Source of the DNA: Bacteroidales bacterium
Lineage (GTDB): Bacteria > Bacteroidota > Bacteroidia > Bacteroidales > NBLH01
DNA: 8,436 nucleotides
Direction of reading: 5' to 3'
Assembly (NCBI GenBank): GCA_029933755.1
Contig: JAOZNO010000091.1
Coordinates: 1,329-9,764 of the forward strand
Part shown: piece after piece, positions 1-6,209 of the stretch
How positions within the stretch are numbered: the stretch's first letter is position 1
How the letters are laid out: each line of letters begins with the position of its first letter
Position numbers and translations under genes: made by a program
The notes under the pieces: model-generated
What the model saw: only the letters and a program-made list of their open reading frames with translations
Databases searched by the model: none
What the model was told of the DNA's origin: nothing

Positions 1-19
1 AGTTAATTCTTTTGTCCTT

Positions 20-155
20 TTTAACCTTTAAGCGGTGCAAACCGCTAAAAGGTAGATTGTTTATTCTTTTTAGCGGTTCTTTTATCCGCTTAAAAGTTAT
101 GTTTGTTTGTTCTTTAACCTTTAAGCGGTGCGAACCGCTAAAAGGTAGTTTGTTG
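20..155. repeat. Cluster of three related hairpins (AGCGG...CCGCT core), two with GNRA loops
   Basis: Two near-identical copies at 20-62 and 113-155 each fold into a hairpin: 25-52 and 118-145, with 5 bp, one A-A mismatch, then 6 bp (AGCGGT/ACCGCT). The loops read GCAA and GCGA on the plus strand, both GNRA. A third hairpin at 66-96 keeps the same layout (5 bp, T-T mismatch, AGCGG/CCGCT) with a longer loop. The cluster begins 27 bases past the stop codon of the large barrel gene, so it may act as its terminator or mRNA 3' stabiliser, although no good U-run follows on the minus strand. An open frame through it on the plus strand is an accident of the repeats. Confidence 0.8.
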
Positions 156-171
156 CAAACCAATAAAAGGT

Positions 172-3100
172 TTACTGTACAATTATTTCAACTCTCCTAT
201 TTTTACTTCTTGCTTTTTCTGATGTGCCTGGTATTAATGGCCTGCTATTCGAATAAGATTTTACACTTATTCTATTTTTAGGTAGACCATGAGAACTCAG
301 ATATTTCTCAACTGCTTCTGCCCTTCGTTTCGCAATAATGTTTTCTATTCGTGCATTTCCTTTATCATCAGCATGACCAGCAATTTCTATTTTAACAGAC
401 TTATTTTTATTTAATAAATCAATCAAGCGATCTAATTCTGGTTTTGCTTTAGGATCTAAACGAGTTTGCTTTAAATCAAAATTCAGGTAATTAATAGGAA
501 TTTGTTGCCCACGCTTAAAATTATCTTCAAACTTTTCTTCTTTTTCGTAGATAATAAATGTTTTCTGCTCATCTCTACTCTCTGATAATTTATTTAACAT
601 CATATCCTTATTAATATTCTGTATGGATATTACCTGCTCAATATAAAGGTTTTCAATATGCTCCCAATAATCTTTAGAAATCACTTCTACACGAAAATGA
701 GTACCTGCTGCATAGGATATACTGTAATTACCATTAAGCCTATTTGAAATTGCACGAGAAACAACCTTATTACTCCTGTTATCAATTATTTTTATTTCAG
801 CCTCAATTGGTTCAAGGCTAATTGCATCCCTAATTTTTCCGGAAAGTGTTGTTTTCCTAATAACTTTAATATCATCCAGTTTAAGATCTTCTACTTCCAA
901 TTCATTATCAAAGCTGATTTTCCTTTTCTTTTCATCAAATACAAAACTTACTTCAAACTGTTTATAACCATTAAACTTTACAATGTATTCAGCTTGTTGA
1001 ATGTCAAAACTTTCATAAAAAATATTGTTTATTTTCACGAAGTAGTGATCGGTAACAGGAGTATAAAGTGTGAACCTACCTCGCTTATCGGTTAAGGCAG
1101 AATAAGTATGACCTTGTGTATCCTCTGCAATTATTCGAATGTTGGAAATGTCAATATTCTGTTCCAGACTGGAAAGAGGGTCTCTGTTCAGTATTACTTT
1201 ACCTATTATTCTATTATTCTCTAAATAAGGAATGTAAATAGTTTTATCTTCATCAACAACAAATTGCTGGCTTAGTTCCTCGCGGTTAAAATTACCCACC
1301 ATATCGCCAATTAAAACATATTTTAGTTTATAAGGACCATTTGTGATATTGGTGTATGAAATTGTACCACCCGGTCCGGTTAGCAATTTTGTTGAGATAA
1401 AATCTATTTTATCTTCTGAGAAATCAACTTCATAGTCTCTTTCAATTGATGTAAGTACATTTCGCAAACCTGGTTCGTTTGGCTCTTTCTTCCGGTTACC
1501 ATTTAGGTCTTTAAAAAAGACTACTTTTAAGTCATGATATTGAAAACGTGGTTGTTTACAATTAATCTCTTTTCGAACAGCAAGTTCAAAGTAAGATGAA
1601 TTGTATCTGTATATTGAGCTTGTTACAAAGTCAATCTTTGAATTAGATGTGAAAGAACTTAAAAAGCGAAGTGTCCAAAAATGTGGGAAGTAAAACTGAA
1701 ACTGTGGTGTAACTGAAAAATACTTATCACTACTTGCTATATCATATCTGTAATTTACTCTTAAATTTATATTTAATCTATTGTTAAAGAAATTTTTATC
1801 ATAAGAAGGGGTAATTAGAAACCATTTTGGATAATAGTTTTCAGTATAATGATAATATTGTCCATATAGACTTACAGGTCCGTTTCTATACAATGCATAC
1901 AAAAATATGTTCTTATATTTTGAATATAAACTTAGGTTGTAAGTAAAATAATTTGATTGTGAATTATTATTTAATATATCAGCCTCTACGACTTTGATAT
2001 TCCCAAAATCAATACTGGGTTTAATGTATAATTGTGTTCTTGAGTCGTTATAGCGAATGGAAAAATTAACCCTTGTGTTTAATACACCGAAATAAGTATT
2101 TTCGTTAGTAACTAAGTATGGCGCATTATATCTGTCATTTCTAATATTTGGACCTAAGATTAAATTAATTTTTCTATTAATACCTCTGTCATATATAATA
2201 CCAAAATTATTACTATAAAGTTTAGGAATAGGTTGTAATATATCATCGATATATGTTTTATTAACAAAATTGTTTATTGTATTGTATAATTGGATAGTAT
2301 TGAGGTTATTAATACTATAGCTTAAACTTGAATTAATATTTGTCCTACCTCTATATATCCCCGAATAATCAGGTGAGCCATATTCTGCTCTTACGGATGC
2401 CGTAAATTTCTTGAAATTACCGTTATAGTTGCCAATAATAGAAAATCCTTGCTTATTAAAAGGTGTTTGTGTAAAAGCAAAAGTCGTATTATTAAGATAT
2501 GATAATATCTCAAACCGATTGTTTGATACAATAAACTTAGCTCCTCCTGTAAATATTTTTGAGTAGTTTCGAGACAATTCATAATTATTTTCTGCATATC
2601 CTGTAATTATCTTCAACCTAGGATTTAATTGAATACCTATTTTCCCAGCATAAAATACTTGACCATATCTTTTATTGTATGAATAAAAACTATTTAAATC
2701 AGTAATACCATATTTGATACTTAGATTACCTCCAGTTCCAATAGAATACTCATTAAAATAACTCTCTGTACTTCCTAATCTTAAATGGAAAAGATTTGTT
2801 TTTATACCTACGTAGGCTCTTAAATTATTCTCAATGGATAAAATTTCTGAATTTAAAAAACTATTATTATACATATAATAAAGGTCAACATTCTTTTTTA
2901 ATAAAAATGTTCCTTTTAAATAAGCCGAATATCTAGGTTTTTTGGTTGAAAGAATACTTCCTGAAGTAATTTCGATAATTGCGCATTTATTATCTTCAGG
3001 AATCACATGATTGTATTCACTATTAACTTTATTTAACCAAAGTGTATTTTTATAGAGAGAGTCTTGGGTATGAACACCTATATTCACCTTATAATATTCT

Positions 3101-3756
3101 TTGTCACGAGAATCTTTTTTTTCATCATATCTTATTGGAAAATCAATTACTGTATCTGAATGTGCAGGAATGTTTAATTCAACAGCTATTTGTTTGTTCA
3201 TTGGAATATTGTTGCTTGATAAGGCTTCATCTCCTGTTAATAGAAATTGTAGTAGTTCATTTACATTTCCTTTATTACTAATTGTATATTTAAAAATTGC
3301 TGTAGAGGTTTTATTGTCAATATAAATTATTTTATTATCCGTTTTTATTTTCAGATCCGATAATCGAGGAATATTAACAAAACAATATTCTGATTTTATT
3401 GATCGACTATTTCTATCAAATAAGTTCGCAACTATAGAGTATGCAATTTCTCCATTAACACGATTTGAAACAATAACCCGTAATGGTAACTCTAATGATT
3501 GATGCGGTGAAAGTGTAATATTAATTTCTTTTTCTCCAACAATTGTCCAATCAGCTGGAGTAGTAAATTTTATTTGGCCTTGAAATGAGGAATTTGAATT
3601 ATTTTTTATTTTAAGAATGTTGAAAAAAGACTGGCTGGAAGAAATTTGAATTTTTTTGTGTAGAAAAGACATATCAATTGCAACAACTCTTTCATCAAGC
3701 TGGGCATTTAATGATGAATATATTATTAAAAAGGAGAATAGTAATAATCTTCTCAT
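172..3756 (-). CDS. Large outer-membrane protein: Ig-like domains, beta-barrel region and OmpA C-terminal domain (usher-like, putative)
   Basis: 1194 residues. A signal peptide (MRRLLLFSFL..., likely cleaved LNA|Q at 18/19) sends it to the envelope. Residues about 22-245 look like two Ig-like/NEW3-type beta domains. About 275-735 is a long run of alternating aromatic/polar strands typical of an outer-membrane barrel. Residues 744-767 carry an SdrD-B/usher-like calcium-type motif (FFKDLNGN...EPGL). About 850-910 and 968-1030 are carboxypeptidase-regulatory-like domains. Residues 1085-1194 form an OmpA C-terminal domain with GHAD (Asp1130), Arg1145 in AKRRAEAV and NRRVEI. The Asp-to-Arg spacing of 15 fits known diaminopimelate-binding pairs, so peptidoglycan anchoring is likely. 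The second regulatory domain plus OmpA resembles the end of PorE-type proteins, but the barrel replaces their TPR/propeller part. The start is chosen because the signal peptide begins directly at this Met. OmpA-domain outer-membrane assignment is firm; a usher or secretion role is inference from domain order and the small secreted neighbours. Confidence 0.8.
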   Translation of the reverse strand: MRRLLLFSFLIIYSSLNAQLDERVVAIDMSFLHKKIQISSSQSFFNILKIKNNSNSSFQGQIKFTTPADWTIVGEKEINITLSPHQSLELPLRVIVSNRVNGEIAYSIVANLFDRNSRSIKSEYCFVNIPRLSDLKIKTDNKIIYIDNKTSTAIFKYTISNKGNVNELLQFLLTGDEALSSNNIPMNKQIAVELNIPAHSDTVIDFPIRYDEKKDSRDKEYYKVNIGVHTQDSLYKNTLWLNKVNSEYNHVIPEDNKCAIIEITSGSILSTKKPRYSAYLKGTFLLKKNVDLYYMYNNSFLNSEILSIENNLRAYVGIKTNLFHLRLGSTESYFNEYSIGTGGNLSIKYGITDLNSFYSYNKRYGQVFYAGKIGIQLNPRLKIITGYAENNYELSRNYSKIFTGGAKFIVSNNRFEILSYLNNTTFAFTQTPFNKQGFSIIGNYNGNFKKFTASVRAEYGSPDYSGIYRGRTNINSSLSYSINNLNTIQLYNTINNFVNKTYIDDILQPIPKLYSNNFGIIYDRGINRKINLILGPNIRNDRYNAPYLVTNENTYFGVLNTRVNFSIRYNDSRTQLYIKPSIDFGNIKVVEADILNNNSQSNYFTYNLSLYSKYKNIFLYALYRNGPVSLYGQYYHYTENYYPKWFLITPSYDKNFFNNRLNINLRVNYRYDIASSDKYFSVTPQFQFYFPHFWTLRFLSSFTSNSKIDFVTSSIYRYNSSYFELAVRKEINCKQPRFQYHDLKVVFFKDLNGNRKKEPNEPGLRNVLTSIERDYEVDFSEDKIDFISTKLLTGPGGTISYTNITNGPYKLKYVLIGDMVGNFNREELSQQFVVDEDKTIYIPYLENNRIIGKVILNRDPLSSLEQNIDISNIRIIAEDTQGHTYSALTDKRGRFTLYTPVTDHYFVKINNIFYESFDIQQAEYIVKFNGYKQFEVSFVFDEKKRKISFDNELEVEDLKLDDIKVIRKTTLSGKIRDAISLEPIEAEIKIIDNRSNKVVSRAISNRLNGNYSISYAAGTHFRVEVISKDYWEHIENLYIEQVISIQNINKDMMLNKLSESRDEQKTFIIYEKEEKFEDNFKRGQQIPINYLNFDLKQTRLDPKAKPELDRLIDLLNKNKSVKIEIAGHADDKGNARIENIIAKRRAEAVEKYLSSHGLPKNRISVKSYSNSRPLIPGTSEKARSKNRRVEIIVQ

Positions 3757-3797
3757 ATTAAATAAAGCTGGTTGCGAAATAAAAAAAACTGATAGTT

Positions 3798-3825
3798 CTC
3801 AAACAACAATTTGTAATAGTTTGAG
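3798..3825. promoter_or_regulatory. Inverted repeat CTCAAAC...GTTTGAG in the leader of the barrel gene
   Basis: Perfect 7-bp arms (3798-3804 and 3819-3825) around a 14-base loop, 42 bases upstream of the ATG of the 1194-residue protein. The left arm with its flank reads TTCTCAAAC, the same half-site as in the larger inverted repeat at 3911-3956. It could be an operator or an RNA hairpin in the 5' leader. The sequence alone does not decide. Confidence 0.5.
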
Positions 3826-3910
3826 ATCTGTACGTTCATTTACTTTCAACTACCCTGATTAATTATATGTGTATTACAAAAAAAATAATTTTGCAATTCT
3901 GTATTAAATA

Positions 3911-3956
3911 TTTATGATTTGAGAAGCTTAAAATTAACAAGTTCTCAAATCATAAA
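3911..3956. promoter_or_regulatory. Perfect 15-bp inverted repeat upstream of the barrel gene
   Basis: TTTATGATTTGAGAA (3911-3925) is exactly complementary to TTCTCAAATCATAAA (3942-3956). After a one-base bulge, three more pairs (CTT/AAG) close a 9-base loop. It is the longest perfect stem I found in the non-coding DNA of the window. It lies 155-200 bases before the barrel start and has no U-run typical of a terminator. It repeats the TTCTCAAA half-site of the 3798-3825 element in the opposite arrangement, which points to a regulator site or a structured leader. Confidence 0.6.
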
Positions 3957-4216
3957 ATTGTAATATTCGGCAATACTTGTTTAACTGACATTGAATATGG
4001 CGGATATGTAATAATTAACTCATATCAAATATTATTGATAAAGATAACATATACAAATTACCAATGTGCTTTGCTAATTATTAATCAATAAACGAAACTG
4101 AATCAGACCTCACTGATAAATTTGTCATTAAATACTTTTTTTTGAGGCGAATTCGGAATTAGGTGATTTAGTAATTAGTGTCAAGCCATGTATGGTATTT
4201 CAGATAAAATTTTATA

Positions 4217-4243
4217 CGTCAGACCACTCCGAGCAGTCTGACG
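4217..4243 (-). terminator. Terminator-like hairpin after the 195-residue secreted gene
   Basis: CGTCAGAC (4217-4224) pairs perfectly with GTCTGACG (4236-4243), an 8-bp stem that is GC-rich for this window, around an 11-base loop. It lies 40 bases past the stop codon. On the minus strand it is followed by TATAAAATTTTA rather than a clean U-tract, so it is an imperfect intrinsic terminator. A dispersed palindromic repeat is an alternative. Confidence 0.5.
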
Positions 4244-4283
4244 AGTTTGCTACTTTACCTAAACTTTTTTACTTGACATAATA

Positions 4284-4871
4284 CTAGTTTGCAACAAGTG
4301 TAAGAACAAAGTTTACTGCATATCTACCAGCAGGAACATCATTTGGAACAGCAATACCACCAGCATCCGAAGCACCACAAGCCCATTGTATTGCAAAAGT
4401 ATCACTACTCGTTCTATTTCCAGTATTATTCTCTAATAGAACAATAGCAGTGGCACTTGCAGTGGCTAGAATAACATTTGAATATGGAAGTGCAGCACCT
4501 CCATCACCTAAAGTAGCTGCATTTGTAGTATTGACAGAAAATTCCATTACATTTAAAGGAAGGGTAATTCCACCACCATCATCATAAAAGTTAGGAGCAT
4601 CTGCCATCAGTTCTAAACCCCAGTTTTGCGTTGTTACAATATTTCCTGTTGTCTCATATGATGCACCAAAACCAGCAGCAGGTATTCCATTAGTAAGATC
4701 ATCAGCGCTACTAAAGACAAATTCCATGTTTCCTCCCTTTGTAATTGTTAATCTCATAACCGACTGGATAGTTATTCCTATTGGGATAATGGCTTGGTCA
4801 CTAACTGGTTGAGCAAAACTTGCTTGTCCTACAAGTATAATGGATATTAATCCGAGAAGTACTTTTTTCAT
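4284..4871 (-). CDS. Small secreted beta-rich protein, pilin-subunit-like (putative)
   Basis: 195 residues with a classical signal peptide (MKKVLLGLIS..., likely cleaved SFA|Q at 20/21) and no lipobox Cys, so it should be released into the periplasm or beyond. The mature protein is small, rich in Ala/Gly/Thr/Asn and beta-strand-like. It opens with an alternating hydrophobic stretch (IIPIGITIQSV) and the block LTITKGGNMEFVF at 41-53. It ends VPAGRYAVNFVLTLVAN, which recalls the final strand of DUF4402/spore-coat-U/chaperone-usher pilins (PAGxY followed by alternating hydrophobics). There is one Cys (165). The pattern L-x-I-x-K-G, then F, S, L, GI and W-x-L is shared with the next gene upstream, so the two are probably distant paralogues. 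It is likely co-transcribed with that gene across 148 bases and lies 527 bases before the large barrel protein. No recognised T9SS C-terminal signal is seen. Secretion is well supported; the subunit role is inferred. Confidence 0.75.
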   Translation of the reverse strand: MKKVLLGLISIILVGQASFAQPVSDQAIIPIGITIQSVMRLTITKGGNMEFVFSSADDLTNGIPAAGFGASYETTGNIVTTQNWGLELMADAPNFYDDGGGITLPLNVMEFSVNTTNAATLGDGGAALPYSNVILATASATAIVLLENNTGNRTSSDTFAIQWACGASDAGGIAVPNDVPAGRYAVNFVLTLVAN

Positions 4872-4930
4872 AATTTTCGTGTTTTAAAATGAATACTTAG
4901 TTATTTAAATTTATCTCTTGCTCATAAAGC

Positions 4931-4975
4931 AATATTATTAATTTAATGATAATATTTAGTGGGATTAAGCCACTA
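4931..4975. repeat. Two adjoining inverted repeats between the small secreted genes
   Basis: AATATTAT (4931-4938) pairs with ATAATATT (4949-4956). Directly beside it TAGTGG (4957-4962) pairs with CCACTA (4970-4975) around a 7-base loop. Both lie in the 148-base spacer after the 178-residue gene. The second hairpin is met first by minus-strand transcription and is short, so it may be a weak terminator, an attenuator setting the ratio of the two products, or a chance AT-rich palindrome. Confidence 0.35.
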
Positions 4976-5019
4976 TTTTTATTGAAAATTCAATACATTT
5001 ATTTTTTAATCAATTAATA

Positions 5020-5556
5020 CTACCAGGTCACTGTTAAATTATAATTTAAATCAGTAAAATAGAAATCAGCTTCCTCTCCTAAAACAGTGGTACAGCCTTG
5101 TGCTGTTACCCCAACATAGTATGTTATATCAATAAAATCATCTATTTGATTCTGGTCTACAGCAGTAGCAACACTAAACAAGTTGGTTACCCCTACAATA
5201 GGAATTATTCCTGTATCTAAGGTGGCATCAGTTCCATAATAGACAGCTCTAATTAACAACACATCAGCAGGTAAATCAGGAGAAACATCACCGGGAATAG
5301 GATCTCCACCAATTCGATTAACATCAAGACTCCAACTTACTCCAGGTTCAGGAACAGCGGCTGTACTTATATCTATACGAATTCTGAAACGAGTCCAATC
5401 TGTATATGTAATTCCATCACTTAACTTAGTCTCTGAATTAAAATACATATCTACTGAGCTTCCTTTACTAATATTTAGAGTACTTATCTGAGTCGCTTGC
5501 CCAAAAACATAATTAGAAGTTAAAATAAATAAAACAAAAATAATGTACTTCTTCAT
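5020..5556 (-). CDS. Small secreted beta-rich protein, paralogue of its downstream neighbour
   Basis: 178 residues with a signal peptide (MKKYIIFVLF..., likely cleaved VFG|Q at 19/20) and no lipobox. I do not recognise a named family. The mature N-terminus ISTLNISKGSSVDMYF (24-39), followed by S, L, DGI and W-S-L at 75-77, matches the pattern of the 195-residue protein (LTITKG, NGI, W-G-L). Both have a single Cys in the C-terminal half (here 155). The end, NYNLTVTW, alternates hydrophobic and polar residues with aromatics near the terminus, as donor or closing strands of pilins do. It is probably the first gene of the cluster: a -7-like element and a hairpin lie in its leader, and it is followed after 148 bases by the 195-residue gene. 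A structural subunit, tip protein or adhesin are all possible; the sequence does not choose between them. Confidence 0.72.
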   Translation of the reverse strand: MKKYIIFVLFILTSNYVFGQATQISTLNISKGSSVDMYFNSETKLSDGITYTDWTRFRIRIDISTAAVPEPGVSWSLDVNRIGGDPIPGDVSPDLPADVLLIRAVYYGTDATLDTGIIPIVGVTNLFSVATAVDQNQIDDFIDITYYVGVTAQGCTTVLGEEADFYFTDLNYNLTVTW

Positions 5557-5588
5557 ATTAAAAATAAATATCTTATTTTTTATAACTT

Positions 5589-5613
5589 TATAGTTGAAAA
5601 TCTTTTAACTATA
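5589..5613. promoter_or_regulatory. Inverted repeat TATAGTT...AACTATA in the probable leader
   Basis: Perfect 7-bp arms around 11 bases, which themselves pair further (GAAA with TTTT) with one mismatch in the minus-strand RNA. It sits between the candidate -7 element and the start codon of the 178-residue gene, 33 bases from the ATG. An operator or leader hairpin is possible, but its AT-only character makes chance a real alternative. Confidence 0.35.
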
Positions 5614-5655
5614 GTTAGACTCTGTTTTTACTAATATTGTTGCGTATTAAACAGA

Positions 5656-5663
5656 CAAATTTA
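5656..5663 (-). promoter_or_regulatory. Candidate Bacteroidota -7 promoter element for the small secreted genes
   Basis: On the minus strand this reads TAAATTTG, an exact match to the TAnnTTTG consensus, about 100 bases upstream of the 178-residue start. A TTG lies upstream but only 11 bases away, too close for the usual -33 spacing of about 19-21, so the promoter is only half supported. Confidence 0.35.
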
Positions 5664-5808
5664 AACTTTTTTTGCAATATATTATAAAAGTACTGTTTTT
5701 AGTGGTAAATATGTCATTTTTTATGATGAAATGCTGTTTATTTTCGTTTAGTTGCCTATTTTATGAAACAAATAATTGTAAGCTTATTAAATCTGCGTAA
5801 ATTTTCGT

Positions 5809-5839
5809 AAAGCTAAGCCAGACAAGCTGGAAAAGCTTT
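5809..5839. repeat. Two-part hairpin adjoining the direct repeat
   Basis: AAAGCT (5809-5814) pairs with AGCTTT (5834-5839), and inside it CCAG (5818-5821) pairs with CTGG (5827-5830) around loop ACAAG, with a three-by-three internal loop between. Its right arm is also the first bases of the first direct-repeat copy, so the hairpin and the repeat may belong to one element. Confidence 0.5.
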
Positions 5840-5911
5840 GACAGGATTTACATGATTAACATGTTATTTTATTCTAGCTTTGACAGGATTTACATGATTA
5901 ACATGTTATTT
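5834..5911. repeat. Tandem pair of identical 36-base direct repeats
   Basis: Copies at 5834-5869 and 5876-5911 are identical over 36 bases and separated by 6 (period 42). Each begins AGCTTTGACAGGATTTACAT and ends with ACATG-ATTAA-CATGT, a 5-bp stem with a 5-base loop, then TATTT. With only two copies and a 6-base gap this is not a CRISPR. Similar GACAGGATT...ACATGATTAACA strings recur between genes in many Bacteroidota, as far as I recall, so this is likely a dispersed intergenic repeat. Confidence 0.85.
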
Positions 5912-6060
5912 AAGTCAAATTCTGCCAAAAGGATAAATTTTCTCTTTTTTGTCCACATATTTCTCTGAAATACACAGATGAATATGAAAGAAAGGGTATT
6001 TATACGCAATTTCAATTTTAAAGTTTGAGTCTGCTCTTAAAAGTTTAATTTTCTGTATTT

Positions 6061-6141
6061 AGCCGCTAAGCGGGTTTTTAATAGACAGATACATTAATTG
6101 ATACATTTTTCCTTTTTAATAGAATTACCCGCTAAGCGGCT
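6061..6141. repeat. Long-range inverted repeat with CCGCT-A-AGCGG arms
   Basis: Arm 6061-6075 (AGCCGCTAAGCGGGT) and arm 6127-6141 (ACCCGCTAAGCGGCT) pair at 14 of 15 positions; only the central base mismatches. Each arm is also close to palindromic. The 51-base interior starts and nearly ends with the direct repeat TTTTTAATAG (6075-6084, 6113-6122). It begins 68 bases past the phosphatase stop, so a 3'-end role is possible. It uses the same CCGCT/AGCGG pentamers as the hairpin cluster at 20-155. No flanking target duplication is visible. Confidence 0.7.
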
Positions 6142-6209
6142 TCAAGTTTTAAAAGTGCATAACCCTGTTACAACTGCTAATATAACATGTCTTGTCTTTA
6201 CGGTTATTA

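Larger units (their letters stand above)
3757..4283. other. Non-coding gap between the small secreted gene and the barrel gene
   Basis: 527 bases, very AT-rich, with no credible gene on either strand. It holds a terminator-like hairpin near its right end and two inverted repeats with a shared half-site near its left end, each listed separately. No canonical TAnnTTTG -7 element was found on the minus strand before the barrel gene; the nearest attempts have the wrong spacer (TA, then 3 or 5 bases, then TTTG). An 8-base A run at 3781-3788 (T8 on the coding strand) lies 25-32 bases before the barrel start. Confidence 0.7.
5557..6209. other. 653-base non-coding region between the secreted-protein cluster and the phosphatase
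   Basis: No credible gene is seen; the longest ATG frame I noticed here (5711-5800, 29 residues, plus strand) is not convincing. The region holds the candidate promoter and leader of the small secreted genes on its left, a hairpin overlapping a tandem direct repeat in the middle, and a long-range inverted repeat on its right, listed separately. Its density of repeats suggests an intergenic stretch that collects dispersed elements. Confidence 0.7.

Noticed and set aside
12..281. Open frame of 89 residues on the plus strand
   Set aside because: It runs through the hairpin repeats (repeating the same peptide, LTFKRC.PLKG) and then antisense into the end of the barrel gene; no start signals or protein character.
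4117..4124. TAAATTTG promoter-like -7 element on the plus strand
   Set aside because: No -33 TTG at the right distance and no plus-strand gene downstream.
5711..5800. 29-codon ATG frame on the plus strand in the intergenic region
   Set aside because: Short, no ribosome site or promoter, and low-complexity Cys/Phe content; no support.
5834..5911. CRISPR array
   Set aside because: Only two repeat copies with a 6-base spacer, no cas genes; a tandem repeat.
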